Part shown: in pieces, positions 47,240 to 60,052 of the stretch
Numbering within the stretch: the first letter of the stretch is position 1
Layout of the letters: each line of letters starts with the position of its first letter
NCBI RefSeq assembly: GCF_051020765.1
Contig: NC_134932.1
Span: 12,152,001 to 12,216,000, forward strand
From: Lasioglossum baleicum
Taxonomy: Eukaryota; Arthropoda; Insecta; Hymenoptera; Halictidae
Direction: 5' to 3'
Length of the DNA stretch: 64,000 bases
Notes under the pieces: model-generated
What the model saw: the letters and a program-made list of their open reading frames with translations, nothing else
Told to the model about the DNA's origin: nothing
The model's database searches: none
Made by a program: the position numbers and the translations under genes

Positions 47240-47476
47240 TATTGGGTTGGCAAGAAAGTATAATAATTACGGTACTTAAGGTGAAATAGAGCCCAATTTT
47301 TTACTCCAAGCAAAATCTACTTTAATGAATAATATATTTCCCCTTTTGTTCGTTGGTCTTTTGCAAAAAAGGATAAATAAGAAAATATTTTATTGTTTAA
47401 AGTTTATCGTTTAAATAATGAGGTTTGGTTTTATTTCAGCTTAAAATACTGAAATTACTTTCAGGTCATTCCAATA
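47240..47476 (+). mobile_element. Mariner-type MITE with mellifera-like ends, second copy
   Basis: It starts TTGGGTTGGCAAGAAAGTA and shares the interior CCCTTTTGTTCG and AAGAAAATATTTTATTG with 34931-35133. The right end (TTTCAGGTCATTCCAATA) has decayed. Confidence 0.7.
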
Positions 47477-47719
47477 TATGTATAGTAAAGTCCCAATCTT
47501 TTTTTTGAAGGATGTAAAAAAATGCAATTACGCACACCCCAGAATGGGGTGGAGTAGGACTCACGTGACAGGTGATCGGTCACGCATACCCACTAAAAAA
47601 CAGTCCACCCCTATACTTATCTCGCTGCGTCCGGTATAAGAGATGAGTTCGAGGGCCCGCTTCCCGCATTTCTCCTGAACCCTTGAACCTGGGCCCTTTT
47701 CCACGCATGTTTTTGGCCG

Positions 47720-48270
47720 TTTAGTAAAGTCCCAATCTAAGCCGATTCTCTGTCTGTGCTGCGACATACATAGTTCGGGACCGGATATGTACTATTTTTT
47801 TGTGGCCGCGTCGACCGCGCCGAACGTAGACACATGCCGCATGTAAAAACAGACCGCACGGTCGAAGGCGCAACAAAAAATAACGTATCAGTGAAACAAT
47901 ACTAGTGCAATAATGAAACTTCTTCATATTTGACTTATTTTCAATGAAATTCTCTCTACCAATATATTTACGACATTTTTAGGATTGAAATGACACCAAA
48001 CAAGATACAATTTGGCCCGCATTTACTGTATGTATACATATGTAAAGCATAATTTATAATTTATCATATATTTAACATACGCTATATATTAGCATATGTT
48101 TACATAAACAACTTAACATCTCGAAAATATGTTTTCAAAGAATTAGACTAGAATTTTTGCAAATTAACGGAGCTACAGTCCGTTGGAGGTTTTTAAACGA
48201 CTCATTTTAATCAGAAAAATGTGGCAAATATCTTGAGAAAGGTTGCATAAAAAGAAAATTGAAAATAAAA
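47720..48270 (-). repeat. Interspersed repeat copy 2, inverse of 22130-22825
   Basis: Reading the minus strand from 48270 to 47720 reproduces 22130-22825 without the MITE at 22349-22533. The inner element runs from TAGTAAAGTCCCAATC (about 47721) to GGCCCGCATTTACTGTA (about 48032). A partial third copy of its core lies at about 56215-56320. Confidence 0.7.
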
Positions 48271-50254
48271 TAAGTTTTGAATTTCTGCCGGGAATTTTTG
48301 AATTCTCTTTTTTTTCACTCACTGTTCTCTTCTGTCTTCATTCCCGACGTTCCCTTATTCGATATTTCTTACAGCTACGTGCCATATGGTCGACTATTTT
48401 TGGCCAATCTGCCTTTCTGGAATCTATTGTTGTATGCAGTTTTGTGGAGCAGAGGACATTTTGTTTGACCAAAGGTTCTTTGTCCCCGATGCCTTTCAAC
48501 TGCTGGGACAAAATGAAAAAAATGAACCAATTAAACACCTTATCCTTTGATCTGATTAGCAACTATGTTCAATCATGTGTATAATCAGGTTTTTGAAAGA
48601 AGAGTCTCAAGAGTCCTACACTACTGATCATAATTACTGTCCATCATTCCAATCATCTTAAGCTTAGGACATGTGGACGATAGAAGCAGAGTGACAATTA
48701 TAATTGTCCATTTACTCGGGTCCTTTTTGCAGAAAGAAAGCTATTGGTTATAGCTTTAGCTCTTCGCGCAAGACGCCACTTTACCAGCAAGCCTGTAAGA
48801 GGCTCTTGTCCATAAAGCCCTCGTTAAACACGTTCACTCTCCCGTGTATCAGATGTTATGCATAGTGCTCTGTCTCACTACGTCTCGCGCATTACATGCG
48901 TAGTATTGCATTTGATGTATGGTTATAATTAGACTGCAGATGTTTATGCAATTTTCAATGTTCATAATAAAATTTTAAGAGTGTGGAATCAAATGAAATC
49001 CTGGTTTTAGTGGAAACAGCCATTGCAGATCCAAATAAAAAAAATTTTTATTGAAATTTTGGGGGATTATCTTTCAACTGAAAGTATTGTCGTGCTCACG
49101 GTTTCAATAAAAAATGTCGCAGGACTGCCGGACCATGCTTATCTTGCTAGATCAATGTTTATAATCGTACTTTGTGAGCAAAAGACCGTATTTGCTATGA
49201 ATTTGTCACTAAAACATGTCGACAAATTGCTCGTAAACAGATGGCTCGGAAGTGCAAAGTTTGCAGGCGCAATTCCATGGCAAATCCATGCCAAATCTAT
49301 GCCAAACCCTGTCCACGTGAAGAGGGCAGGTCGGTAAAAACTAGTAGTATTAGTCGATGATGGGAGGTACAATAGAGAAATGGTAGGCGGTCGACGATAA
49401 GTGGACGTTAAAATACATAGAGCATTTTAATACTTCGTTGGCCGTGTGACTGTAGCTTATCCTAACCGCCTGGACAGTGTACGTATTAAATGAGCCTCAT
49501 TTAAGCTGTGGAAACCAGGCGACCAGTTAGAGAAGGGATAAATTGACTACTGCAATTTAGGGGTTCGGTAGCCTAGCGTTAAGGTAGTCCTTGTGACAAA
49601 TTAGCGAATGAGAAGAGGAGGGGGGTGTTGATAGTTTAAACTTGGTCTAGACTTTGAACTCAGGTACTCTGTAATGCAAAAGGACAAATATTCAGGTTAG
49701 GCGGCCATCTGAATAAATTATAATTGCGGAACTAGAGAGAGAGAGAGCAAACCGAGGAAAATGAGTTTTTACTAGCTTATAGTGAAAACATAAGAGTATC
49801 TACTAAAAAAATTTATTAATTTCTACTCAACATTTATTCTTCATATTATGAATATTTTAAGAAATACAGAGAAATTTATAACCAAAGACGTCGGTGACTG
49901 AAATTATCTGAAAAACTACTAAATAAGTAACAAGTAAACAATTTTTAATTTTATTCTAAGACAACAAAATTTAAAGAATTAATTAAAAAATGATTACAAT
50001 TTAATTAAATCAGAACGTAAAGATCAGTTTTTAATGAATTTTAGTGGAAATTTCATCCCGATATCTCTTATGGTTGAAGAGTTATAGTAAAATGTTACGA
50101 TCCAGCTCACTGTGTTCTTCGGCCGTCCGAGATTGTACATATGTATATCGCGGTGCAGCGTTCACTTTAAATAATTTTAATTTCGTCGATTTTCAAGTGT
50201 CCATCTTTTCCATGGAAGTGTAACGCTCCTAATAATCTAACCTTACTTAATAAG
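48271..50254. other. Gene-poor interval
   Basis: It holds a MITE fragment at 48930-48965, a GA microsatellite near 49735 and a repeat at about 49750-50110 shared with 51340-51681 (TTATAGTGAAAACATAAGAG and CCCGATATCTCTTAT). Confidence 0.45.
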
Positions 50255-50456
50255 TAGACTGTGAATCTTTAAGCATTATAGCAAAATGGTGAATAGATGA
50301 AATACAAAATTGTTGGAAAATTAAAAAAATTCAAGACATCAATATATGATTACTCCTCTATTAAAATCATTAAGGGAAGAAATAACATTCCATTTAGTTT
50401 CTATTTCTTGCAATCGGTGCAAACAATTTTTAGTTTGCATAAAGATCCGCAGTCTA
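50255..50456 (+). mobile_element. TA-flanked MITE (main family), full-length
   Basis: Ends TAGACTGTGAATCTTTAAGC and GCATAAAGATCCGCAGTCTA, about 200 bp; the interior is very close to 12155-12355. Confidence 0.85.
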
Positions 50457-51624
50457 CTAAGAAATATCGAAATAATCGTCAGAGTCAGTATTGTGCACAG
50501 ACGATGACCGTGGAAGGGTCATATGTATAATACATCAGTGTGTCGACCTGTCTCACGCCCATTGTTATTAGCAGATTGCAGATTTCAGGGTAGTTACCGC
50601 AGAATCTTGTTATCAAAGATGGCCCATCTACAATCTAACATCCTGTGCACAAATGCTACATAATGAATTAGTAATATTGTTTAAAATTTATTAGTAATAT
50701 TATTTGAATGGATGTAAAAAAATGTATTGGATATTTTCCATGTTCAATATTCTATTCATGAAAACAGGATCATCCTTTGTTATGAGTTGTATTACTGTCC
50801 TACAGTTTTCCATTCTTTTCTTCGGATTCTATTATATATTTTTGAAAATGTATGTTATGCAAAGAAAAAGCTTTGGGTACAATTAATAAAAACTTTTGAG
50901 TAGGTAGTTCATGTTTTCATCAATGAGTTTCTATGGGTCTGCACATAAGAATGTCTTTTACATACTTGTTCTCATCCGAAGGAGAATTATAATAACAATC
51001 AGCTGGTGTGCTAAACGTTTACCTCTGCTCTGCTGAATACATATACCCTATGTAGTAGATATGTCCCCTTTGTGCTGAATTATCTCGCATAAAGAAAGGT
51101 CGTGTCGCGAGCCACCGAGCTTAATAGACTATATTAAAGCATAAATGGCAGATGCATTTGGGTAGCACACCGTAACAATCCAACAAGCTATCATTCGTGA
51201 TATCTCATATTCACTCGACTTTTCTTCTTCTTCATTATTTGAATTACATCTTATAAGACTGCTTATTGTGGCATAATACAGTGAAAGAACGGATAAAAAG
51301 ATCTTTTTTTTGCATTTATGACAAGGAGTGTCACCCTTTTTTCATTAATTTTAAGACGAGCACTAAGAAACCGATAAGAATGAGTTTTCAGGAGCTTATA
51401 GTGAAAACATAAGAGTATCTACTCAAAACGTTGTCATTTGAAAAGAAATATCTTTTTCATCATTTATTTTGCAATCATTTTAAACAAATGCAACGTTTTC
51501 ATAGCAGATAACGTTTTAAAAATTTGAAAAAATGAAGGTGTAGCCCCAAGTATTCTCTTTACGGACCTGATTTTAAAAAGGCGAACACACAGTGAGCTGT
51601 ATCGAGACATTTGGTGACATTTAG

Positions 51625-51910
51625 TAAAATGTAGTGCAAAAATCCCGATATCTCTTATTGTTCAAGAGTTATGGTAATAACTATTCTGCGGATCTTTATG
51701 CAAAATAGAAATGTTCTGCATTGATTGTGCGAAGCAGGAATAAAATAGAAATTGATTTCATCCCTTAATGATTTGGTTACATTAAAAACAGCATTACGAT
51801 ATTCTTAGATTTTTCTAATCCTTTCATAAATGCATAAAGATCCGCAGTTTAGTAATAACTCTTGGCGAATAAGAGATATCGGGATGAAATTTGCACTAAA
51901 TTCATTAAAA
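51625..51910. repeat. Inverted repeat split at its centre by a MITE
   Basis: The left arm (about 51625-51680) contains CCCGATATCTCTTATTGTTC and CAAGAGTTATGG. The right arm (about 51852-51910) contains the inverse, TAATAACTCTTGGCGAATAA and AGAGATATCGGGATG. The MITE 51682-51851 occupies the gap. Confidence 0.7.
51682..51851 (-). mobile_element. TA-type MITE (main family) at the centre of an inverted repeat
   Basis: Ends TATTCTGCGGATCTTTATGC and GCATAAAGATCCGCAGTTTA. Confidence 0.8.
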
Positions 51911-52587
51911 AAATGATCCCTATCTACCGATATTTATCTTGAAACTTTTCTTTATGGTATCACATCATTCAGGCGGAAAAGTCCGGAGCTTTTATGCCGT
52001 TCTTCTTGGCTTCGCGATTTTAAAGATGGCAACCCTATCTGCAAGCTGAAACAAACATAGGACGTCCTATCTTTTTGCCCCCGTTCTACATATCTACATT
52101 CTCGAGGTGGTCGACTGCGATCCCGGCGCGTCTCACCTTTCTCAAGAAGAAAGAGCACGACACGGGAATACGCGAAAATAACGAACAAAAGCAACAGCGA
52201 AAGAAAAACGTGGAGAAGGCTCGTAAAAATGTTGGTCGAACGACGCGAAGACGGTGACACCGTGGATCGTCTGAAAGGTTTAACGGCGCTTGGTGACGCG
52301 CCAGAAAACATTTAAAGGGAGCAAGACGCGCGGCGGCGCCCGTTCAGCATCGCGAAACTGGCATCCGTCACGTAGCTCGGATGAATTCGAGAATAGGATC
52401 GATTCAACGTTCAATCATTGCAACAAGCGCACCTGGAGAAAAACGATATCGCGTCGGCGCGCGTTTCAACCTCTCCTGCGCTATGTTACGTCCGTGTTAG
52501 TCACGAATGTGTCGTGGAGGGTCCTTGTCTTTAAATGGAACGTCATCACACCGGACTTATCTTTAGTTTCGCGTCTGCGAAGTGCTG

Positions 52588-53156
52588 TACGAGGTGTGTT
52601 CAAAAAATAACGGGAATTTTGGAATTTTGCGGGTTGTATTAGCTCGACTCACGCTAGTTTTTGTTGTTGGTAAACGTGTCTGAAAAGTTGTCGTATTCGA
52701 TGTTTGATCTATTGTCAGCATTCGAGAAGGTTGCATGTGTTTTCGTACGTCCAGCGATTGTTCGTAGCCAAACAATTCATGGCTTTTGCACCACGATAAT
52801 GCACCTGCTCACACTTCATTGCTTGTTCGTGAGTTATTGGTTAAAACCAACACTGTAATGACGCCCCAGCCTCCATATTCACCAGACATGGTCCCGTGTG
52901 ACTTCGTTTTATTACTAAAAATATAGGGTTGTTGCTTTTCAAGTATAGACGAGATTAAAAACGCATCGCTGAAAGAGCTAAAAGCTATCCCAAACATCGA
53001 GTTCCAGAAGTGTTTCGGGGATTGGAAGAAGCGCTAGTATAAGTGTGTAATATCCAATGGCGACTATTTTGAAGGGGATAACATTCACGTAGATGAATAA
53101 ATAAAATTTTTGTCCGAAAAACGAAAATTCCCGTCATTTTTTTAACACACCTCGTA
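52588..53156 (+). pseudogene. Decayed, internally deleted mariner transposon
   Basis: TA-flanked, with inverted ends CGAGGTGTGTTCAAAAAATA and CGAGGTGTGTTAAAAAAATG. About 565 bp remain of an element that is normally about 1.3 kb. A decayed frame keeps the transposase C-terminal part: HHDNAPAHTSLLVREL at about 52790-52840, then PPYSPDMVPCDF ending near 52905. The two Asp codons (52795 and 52900) are spaced exactly as in the mariner D34D motif. A stop follows soon after, and a later segment still reads SNGDYFEGDNIHVDE before a natural stop at about 53092. The N-terminal DNA-binding half is missing. It cannot encode an active enzyme. Confidence 0.9.
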
Positions 53157-55362
53157 TACAGGATGGTCCAGTACATATTAGCACATCATTATCTCCATTG
53201 TTTTTAAAAATATGAAAAAACCTAATCTAACCGATGTGTGTCAGTATAATAGTCTTTCTTGCATGTGAACAAGTTTCAAAAATTTCAAAGTCACCTTCAT
53301 TTTTGTCTATAGAAACATATGTTTTTCTATGCACTGTTCGATGAACTTCGTTATTCTTTATAGAAAAGTATTCAAAATCTCGAAATATGCAGAAATTCGT
53401 TTTCTGAAAGTTTAGACAGTTGCGTCCCTTTAAGCCACGCAGGTTCGAGACTTCATTACGAATATTATCGAAGAGGTTGATGAAACTTGCCGGCTGCTAT
53501 CTGTCTTCGCTTTGCTCGCTTCTTGAGTGCATTGAAGACGAGAGAGTGTGAAACGTTGATTGCGAGTGAAATAAACAGAATGGTTTGAGCAGTTCCAAGA
53601 AATGGTAGGAATAACATCTCTGGTATCGAGCATGGGTTCTTGTCCAAAACGATGTAGAAATAGTGTAGTACATATCGTGAAATATCTCATCTGAAAATTT
53701 TCTCCAGTTTTCAGTGTGGATCCGTAAATGAGAAGAAGTATCGTTCTATGGTTCACGCCATATATTATTTTGATATAATGATATGAATGAAAATATGTTT
53801 TAACCTAAAACGTTACATATTCCATAAGAAAGTAATAAATAGACTGCGGATATTTATGCAAAATAAAAAATGTTTGCATTGATTGCAAGATACAGATTAT
53901 TTAAGGTGAAACTAATACACTGGTGGCCTTAAATCTTCTTAATATGCCCACTGTTTTAAATTGTACGTACCTACCCCTTTTTGTCATAAATGCATACAAT
54001 CCGCAGTCTAGTAATAAAAATCGATTTTAGTCACTATTTCGGCGTTGCTATTACACATTTCGCAAGTGTCCACATACTTTTGAGCGGTAGCGTGCGTTCT
54101 AACTTCCTATGACTTTATTTTTAATGTGGATACACCAATTGCTCTTTATTCTTTAATACCAATTGATCCCTTTCATTATCCTACGTATAAAAGTACTAAC
54201 CCCAGGTCATCGAAATTTGAATACATACTTCATGAGATCCAGAAGTATATGACGCGTCATATAATTTCGAAACACCCTATAATCCAAAGTGAAGAAGTCT
54301 AAACTCGCCTTTATTCTTACCTGTGAACCTCGATTACACGATCGGGCAACTTCATCGATCGTTTGTCTTCTGTCGGCGAGCTCTCGGTGATTTGGTTAAG
54401 TTCAGGCGAGAATTCAGGGGTGTACGGGTTAGGGAAGACGTGAAGTGTCACAGCCGAGTAACGTGATCGCGCAAAATTCGGGTTCCCATTTTCAGCACGT
54501 AAATGTTAAGGTTAAAGGTAAAGATACCTGCACTGGATCGATCTAATCGCGATTGGCGTTTCCTCGACCGAAACGGCGCATCCTCGGAAAGTCATTAAGC
54601 GCATCCCCGCGTTAAGAATCGAAATTCAGGTGGTAGATAACGATTGGGCGTTCCATTGGAATTCTTTCATCAGAGATGACTTAACAGGAGCTCGAGCGCC
54701 GGCAATAATACCAGATGGTATTAAGCATCACCCGCAGTATTAATTATGCAAAGTAAGAGTTCGAGTCCAATGTTAAAAGAGTCGTCGTGCTTTTAAAAGT
54801 GTCCGAATATTACTGTGATTCATTGTATGTATATGGATATAGGAAGGAGTTGATACAAGTAATACAAGTAAACATGATTTTGTTTCGAAATTCGTTGTAA
54901 GATACAATGAGTATTACATTATTATAACTTTTCTTATGCGGGCAGAGGTATTTAGTATCAGAGTCGTCAGATGAGGGGAAAGAGTTGCCCCTTCTCTCTG
55001 CCAGTACTGGAGATACAGTCGGGCACAATATTAAGTGGACACTCTTAAAAATTGCATGATTTTTTAAAAATCAGTCCAGAGGACTTGAATTTTTTTAAGA
55101 TGTTAGACAGTCTAGTTTGCTAGAGAACGAGTAAATGATAATTTGTTTAAATTGCAATTGATAGGAGTCATACAATATTTAATGTTATGTGAAATTTTGT
55201 ATCTGAGCCTGTAACGATAATTTAAAAAATGCGCTTTGTAGACTCCTGTAACTCCGGTAAGCAGAATATACAACACTGTTGACAAATCGATTTGTTCATT
55301 TTAGCAAACGTTTGTAGTCCCTTAAAACACGGATGTGAATACGATTTATTTTTATGTTTCAG
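53157..55362. other. Gene-poor interval upstream of the first visible centrosomin exon
   Basis: It contains a main-family MITE at 53840 and fragments of other repeats. No exon with a start codon for centrosomin could be identified; GC-richer DNA at 54280-54700 is one place it could lie. Confidence 0.4.
53840..54010 (-). mobile_element. TA-flanked MITE (main family), full-length
   Basis: Ends TAGACTGCGGATATTTATGC and GCATACAATCCGCAGTCTA. Confidence 0.85.
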
Positions 55363-58300
55363 GTACAAATGCAAGATCACCTGGCAAAACCTCCCAGGCG
55401 GGGGCGATCGGGGCCAGGGACAGAGGGGGTAGGACAATGAAAGACTACGAGGACCAGTTAGAAGCCCTTAAAAAGGAAAACTTCAACCTGAAGTTACGGA
55501 TTTATTTCCTGGAGGAACGAATGGGCATCACATCAGTGGATGAAAATGCGATAAAGAAAAATATTGAATTGAAGGTTCTTACTTTTAAAACCTTGTTTCC
55601 GCCAAATTATAAAAACATGAACTTCTTCGGAAGTTTAACTTCCCCTTCAAAAACTAAAATCTTGTACTTCTGGCACTTAGCGCTAGGCTTTTTCCCTTGA
55701 TGTATCTTGAGAATCTCTTTATCATTTCTTTCAACCCCGCCTTTCCTGTAACTAATACATAATATTATGTCATCCGCGTAATTCAGGGAGTTCCAACTTG
55801 TAGCTCGCGAGTCACACGCGGCACCTTCCCCGTTTAGGTTCTTCCCCCACTCTTACAAGGGAAGGAGCCCAAGTGTCCGACTTCGGTTTTGATAATAATT
55901 TTTTGTGAGATGATGGTATATGGATCCCTAATTATGTATGCAAAATATTGGGTGTAGTTACTCAATAGTTTTAAAGATATAAACAATTAAAGTTTCATAC
56001 CTTGTTGATATACCATGATACCATGATAGGTATGAGACTTTAATTGTTTATATCTTTCAAACTATTGAGTAACTACACTCAGATCCATATATGTACCATC
56101 ATCTCACAAAAAATTATAAAAATCGAAGTCGGACACTTGGGGTCCTTCCCTTGTTAGACTTCATCGTAATATGTATAGTAGAACACGCATACATTCTAAC
56201 CGTCGAACTTCGTCCCGTGTTTACATGCTGCACTATTTTTTTACGTTCGTCTTCCTTTGTACTTTCGGCGCGGTCGGTGCGGTACGCAGTCATAAAAAAA
56301 TAGTGTCCCTCTACACGATATTTCTCCCTGCTCGGAACTGGCGATGGGAAAAATATCGCGACTGTAGTAGTCAGAAGAGGTTGGAATGGTGGGGGCCTTA
56401 CGGATGTCAGAGGGGGAATCAGTTGGAACTCCTTGGCGAAAATCATAGCCCAGACCCAAAAGAGAGTTAAAATTGTAAATTTCTTAATTTTAAAGTGACA
56501 AGAACTGTCTGTCTGCTGTTAGGTCGAAAACGAATCACTGAGGAAAGAATTGGTGGAGAAGCAGGAACTTCTTAGCCAAGCAGCCAAAGCAATCCAATTA
56601 ATTGAAGAGCAGAAAGAAGTATGCTCGCGTAACGAGATTCAGTATCAGCAAACGCTGGAGGCAGAACGAGAGAAGATCCGAAAATTAGAGAAAGGTCTGT
56701 GGGAGAATTATTTCAAGGCACTTGTACAGGGTGTTCCAAAAATTCCTTGAAAGTGTGCATTGACATGTTTTGTCGTTTTCCGTTTGAAATAGAATTAACG
56801 GATTACCAGGAAAAGGCAGATGCATCCATATACTACAAGCAAGCATTCGGGATCACGTCGGAAAAGGCAGTGGACACCGAGGAGAAGTTGCGACAAATGG
56901 AAGAAGTTGTTGCGTCCCTGGAGGCCGAGGTAAGATACACGATTTTAGACCTTAAGAGATCGTTTATTATTTTTTTTTTGTCACAGTAAAGACATACAAT
57001 CCAAAAGACATACAAAAGACGGAAAATCCATACACTAAATAATACATAAATTAAACAAAAATAAAATTATTATATTACACATCATTGCGGAAAAAGATGT
57101 AACATAAATTTTGAAATGAAATTGTAGAACCACTCATTTTCATTGGTTTGACTTTTCCATCCAGACATTCCTCGCTACGTATCAGTACGTAGTTACTAAT
57201 ATTTTCTAAAATTAGTAAAGAATTCAGGGTAGAAGTTGATAAGCAAATTCAACAGTGTCCTACTTATTCTCCTCTTTACATGTATCAATACGGCACTATC
57301 ACTGTTCACTTCCTTTGGTCACCGCGGAAAAAACCCCACGGTTGATAAGAAGCCGGCTATCATGACTCAGAAAAAAAAGAACAAATAATCAGTTTGTCTC
57401 CAGTCGTAGACGAGTCCACTTTAGTATCATGTCCCGCTATTAGAATATTTAAAGTTGTTCTTTCCCTTGTCTTATAATCAGCAAACAATAATAACGCTAT
57501 TCCATTTTTATCATAAGTGGTATAAAGTAAGAAGTCTAACGAAATTGAATGTACAAAATTCGATCCCCTTCCAAATGCAAAACATTGAACAATTCGAAGC
57601 GAAAAGCATATAGTGCGGATAAATTCAATGGTTTTACCCTGTACAATATACAGGTGGAACAGGTGACATCAAGCTTGAACGAAGAACGTGGCTGGACGCA
57701 AGAGCTCGAGACCGAGAGGGATGAGCTCAGAGATCGTTTGGAGGTTGAGGCGCGTGTGAAAGAAAACTGGGCGGCGGAAAGGCTGCAAGAGTCGGAGAGT
57801 CTGCGGGAGAAGGTGAAAGAACTGGAGGAGGAGCTTCTGAAAAAGGACGTCGACCTGCAACAGTGTAGAAACGATCAGACCGAGACGAAAAGGTTGAACA
57901 AGGAGCTGAACGCGCAGCTGGAGAACAAGTGTCAAACGTTCGACGAGCTGAACGCGGTTGCAGAGAAACGCAAGAAACAAATCGACCAGTTGAGGACGTC
58001 GATAAAGAGCAGAGACGACGCTTTGACAGACCTTAATAATAAACATCGCTCCTTGCTCTCTCAGGTGATATTTCACTTCTTTCTGTCCGATCACCATTGA
58101 CCCCTTGCCATATTTTGACGAGACAGACTTGTGATGAAGATTTGAACAAAGTCTAGCAAAAATGAATGTTACGCGTTTCTTTTTAGATGGAATAAAATTT
58201 GATTCGTTTGTAATCAATATCTAGGCATTCAAATAAATGTAGCCATACAGAAAAAATATAAATTTTCTTTTCCCTTCTACGACATTTTTGTGGATAAAGA

Positions 58301-59910
58301 CTAACTGTAAAGAAAATGGTACGGCAAGGGGTTAATCACTACATATGTACAGTAAACTCTTCGCCATATCAGCATACAGGGTGAGGCACCTAAGACTCTC
58401 TCTCTCTCTTACACCGAAAATATGTCATTCCACTTTTAAAAAACCGACGATGACCTTGAAATATCGGAAAATATGACCTAAAAAAACTTCTCCCCACTTC
58501 GCTCCACTGAACCAAACATCTTCTGCCTGAAACGTTTTCTTGTATTACTAGAAGCAACGGAGATATTTTGGGTGTAAGTTTTAGGTGCCTCACCCTGTAG
58601 ATATTCTATGAATGATGATTCGATACGTTCAATTGGGTGTCTCGTGACTTTTAACCATAGTCCAATCGATTTTGATTGCAGTTCGAGAATGGTTATGTCA
58701 AACGATCAATACCCAGCAGTTCGTCGGGAATGAAATTAATTGACGAACCATTACAATCGAGACTAGGACAGAAATTGACCAACGCTGATGGTTTGACGAT
58801 AAGAGAGAACGTTTGTCTCGATTGGGAACCGAACAGGGAAAGGTCGCCGCGGTCAAAGTCGCCGACAGACACTCCCAATGGCGAGACAAAATCCGCAAGG
58901 GATCTAGTGAAGGTTTGTACCACTTAATAATTATCATTAGTCTGCGGATTGTGTGCATTTATCATGATTTGACTTTGATAACACTTTGTAGACTTGTGAA
59001 ACAGCAAAAACAATAGTCACGTATTTTTTTAGCTGTAAAAATGCAATTTTTAAAGAAATGAAACCCTAAAAAGCACTAATTGGGAAACGATTAAAGATAA
59101 AATAGAATGGCCCACATTTACATACTGTGTTTAATTTAATTACTACAATAATTAAGATATTTGTTCACGATATAAGTACAAAGGATTCATGAAAGAAACA
59201 TTTGAGGAATAATATTGTTATAGCAGATAAAACAAGTTAGAAAAAAATATTTACGATAAAAATGCACGTGATATTATGGCGACTTTCTTATAAGTTGCGT
59301 CAGTAGGGTATACAGAAATTGTTTGATTCGTCAATAATTCGTCAACAATGAAACTTACAATTTTTTGAGATATTTGACTTCATTTATCCAATTGATTTTG
59401 CTATGAAACATAATCTGAATGCTATAAAGAATGATGAAATATGATCATTCATTTATCGGAATTTATCGTATTGATTTTGCTATGAAGCAGAGACTAAATC
59501 AAGCATAAAAAATTGGGCATTCAATAGTTTGTTCCAGGATAGACCACCGTACATGTTTTTAGGTATTAATGCGATACGTTTGTTCTGTATGTTTGCTGTA
59601 GGAGCTAGAAGAGAAGGATAACGAGATAAAGCGTCGCCAAGAGAAGAACAAGCAACTTGTGCTAAAGCTGTGCAACATGCAAAAGCAGGCGGAGAACGCG
59701 GACTATAAGCTGAAAAAGTTAGAAACCGACCACGAGAAGGCGATTAAGACTATCCAAGGCTTCATGGAGAGGCAACAACAGCTAGAACAAAGCAAACTAA
59801 TGAAAGAGCAAAAGATCATGGAATTGGAAATTGAATTGAACCGGCTACAGGAAGGGGAGAACACGGGCATGCGAAGGGACAGAAGAGACGATTACAATCC
59901 CAGCAATCAG
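55363..59910 (+). CDS. cnn: Centrosomin (Cnn/CDK5RAP2 family), six exons, 5' and probably 3' incomplete
   Basis: Exons 55363-55574, 56523-56694, 56793-56929, 57654-58064, 58682-58912 and 59602-59910 join in one frame, about 490 codons. The first visible exon carries the conserved N-terminal CM1 motif: TMKDYEDQLEALKKENF followed by NLKLRIYFLEERMG. CM1 binds and activates the gamma-tubulin ring complex at centrosomes. The following exons are almost entirely coiled coil (for example SLREKVKELEEELLKKDVDL). Exon 5 is a Ser/Pro-rich linker (RSPRSKSPTDTPNG), possibly phosphorylated. The first exon starts with two carried bases, so an upstream start exon is needed. The last donor (GTCGAC) is weak; reading through adds 45 non-coiled residues to a TAA at 60046. 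Fly Cnn is about 1150 aa and ends in a CM2 domain that I do not see here. The introns hold several MITEs and a long hairpin. Confidence 0.88.
55855..56154. repeat. Long inverted repeat in a centrosomin intron
   Basis: The left arm (55855-56002) and right arm (56028-56154) are inverses, with a 25-bp loop containing two CCATGATA copies. Shared stretches include CAAGTGTCCGACTTCG and GAGTAACTACACT in inverse. The left arm has about 20 extra bases. The transcript would form a hairpin of over 100 bp. Confidence 0.85.
58097..58335. mobile_element. TTAA-type MITE in a centrosomin intron
   Basis: The left end is TTGACCCCTTGCCATATTTT (TTAA decayed to TTGA); the right end, inverted, is TTAACCCCTTGCCGTACCATT. 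Same family as 31340-31542. Confidence 0.75.
58375..58599. mobile_element. TA-flanked MITE in a centrosomin intron
   Basis: Ends TACAGGGTGAGGCACCTAAG and TTAGGTGCCTCACCCTGTA are inverses. A CT microsatellite lies just inside the left end. It sits 40 bp from the preceding MITE. Confidence 0.8.
58938..58975 (+). mobile_element. Partial main-family MITE in a centrosomin intron
   Basis: It starts TAGTCTGCGGATTGTGTGCA and is then lost. Confidence 0.5.
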
Positions 59911-60052
59911 GTCGACATCATGATTTTTCATTTGTGCTCCATTGTCTCTGCGTTTCTGAATCCACCTCCTGTAACTAGAAGTTGTTCCATTGCTTCGAAA
60001 TTGGCTGCATTGCACTGTGCATACTCTCACTTTTTTTTCTCTTACTAATCAA

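Noticed and set aside
24025..55574. Joining the exon at 24025 directly to the first centrosomin exon
   Set aside because: The first leaves two carried bases and the second needs one, so the frame does not fit without an extra exon that I could not find.
57669..58217. 182-aa minus-strand open frame rich in Leu, Gln and Arg
   Set aside because: Antisense of the centrosomin coiled-coil exon; the composition follows from the sense codons.
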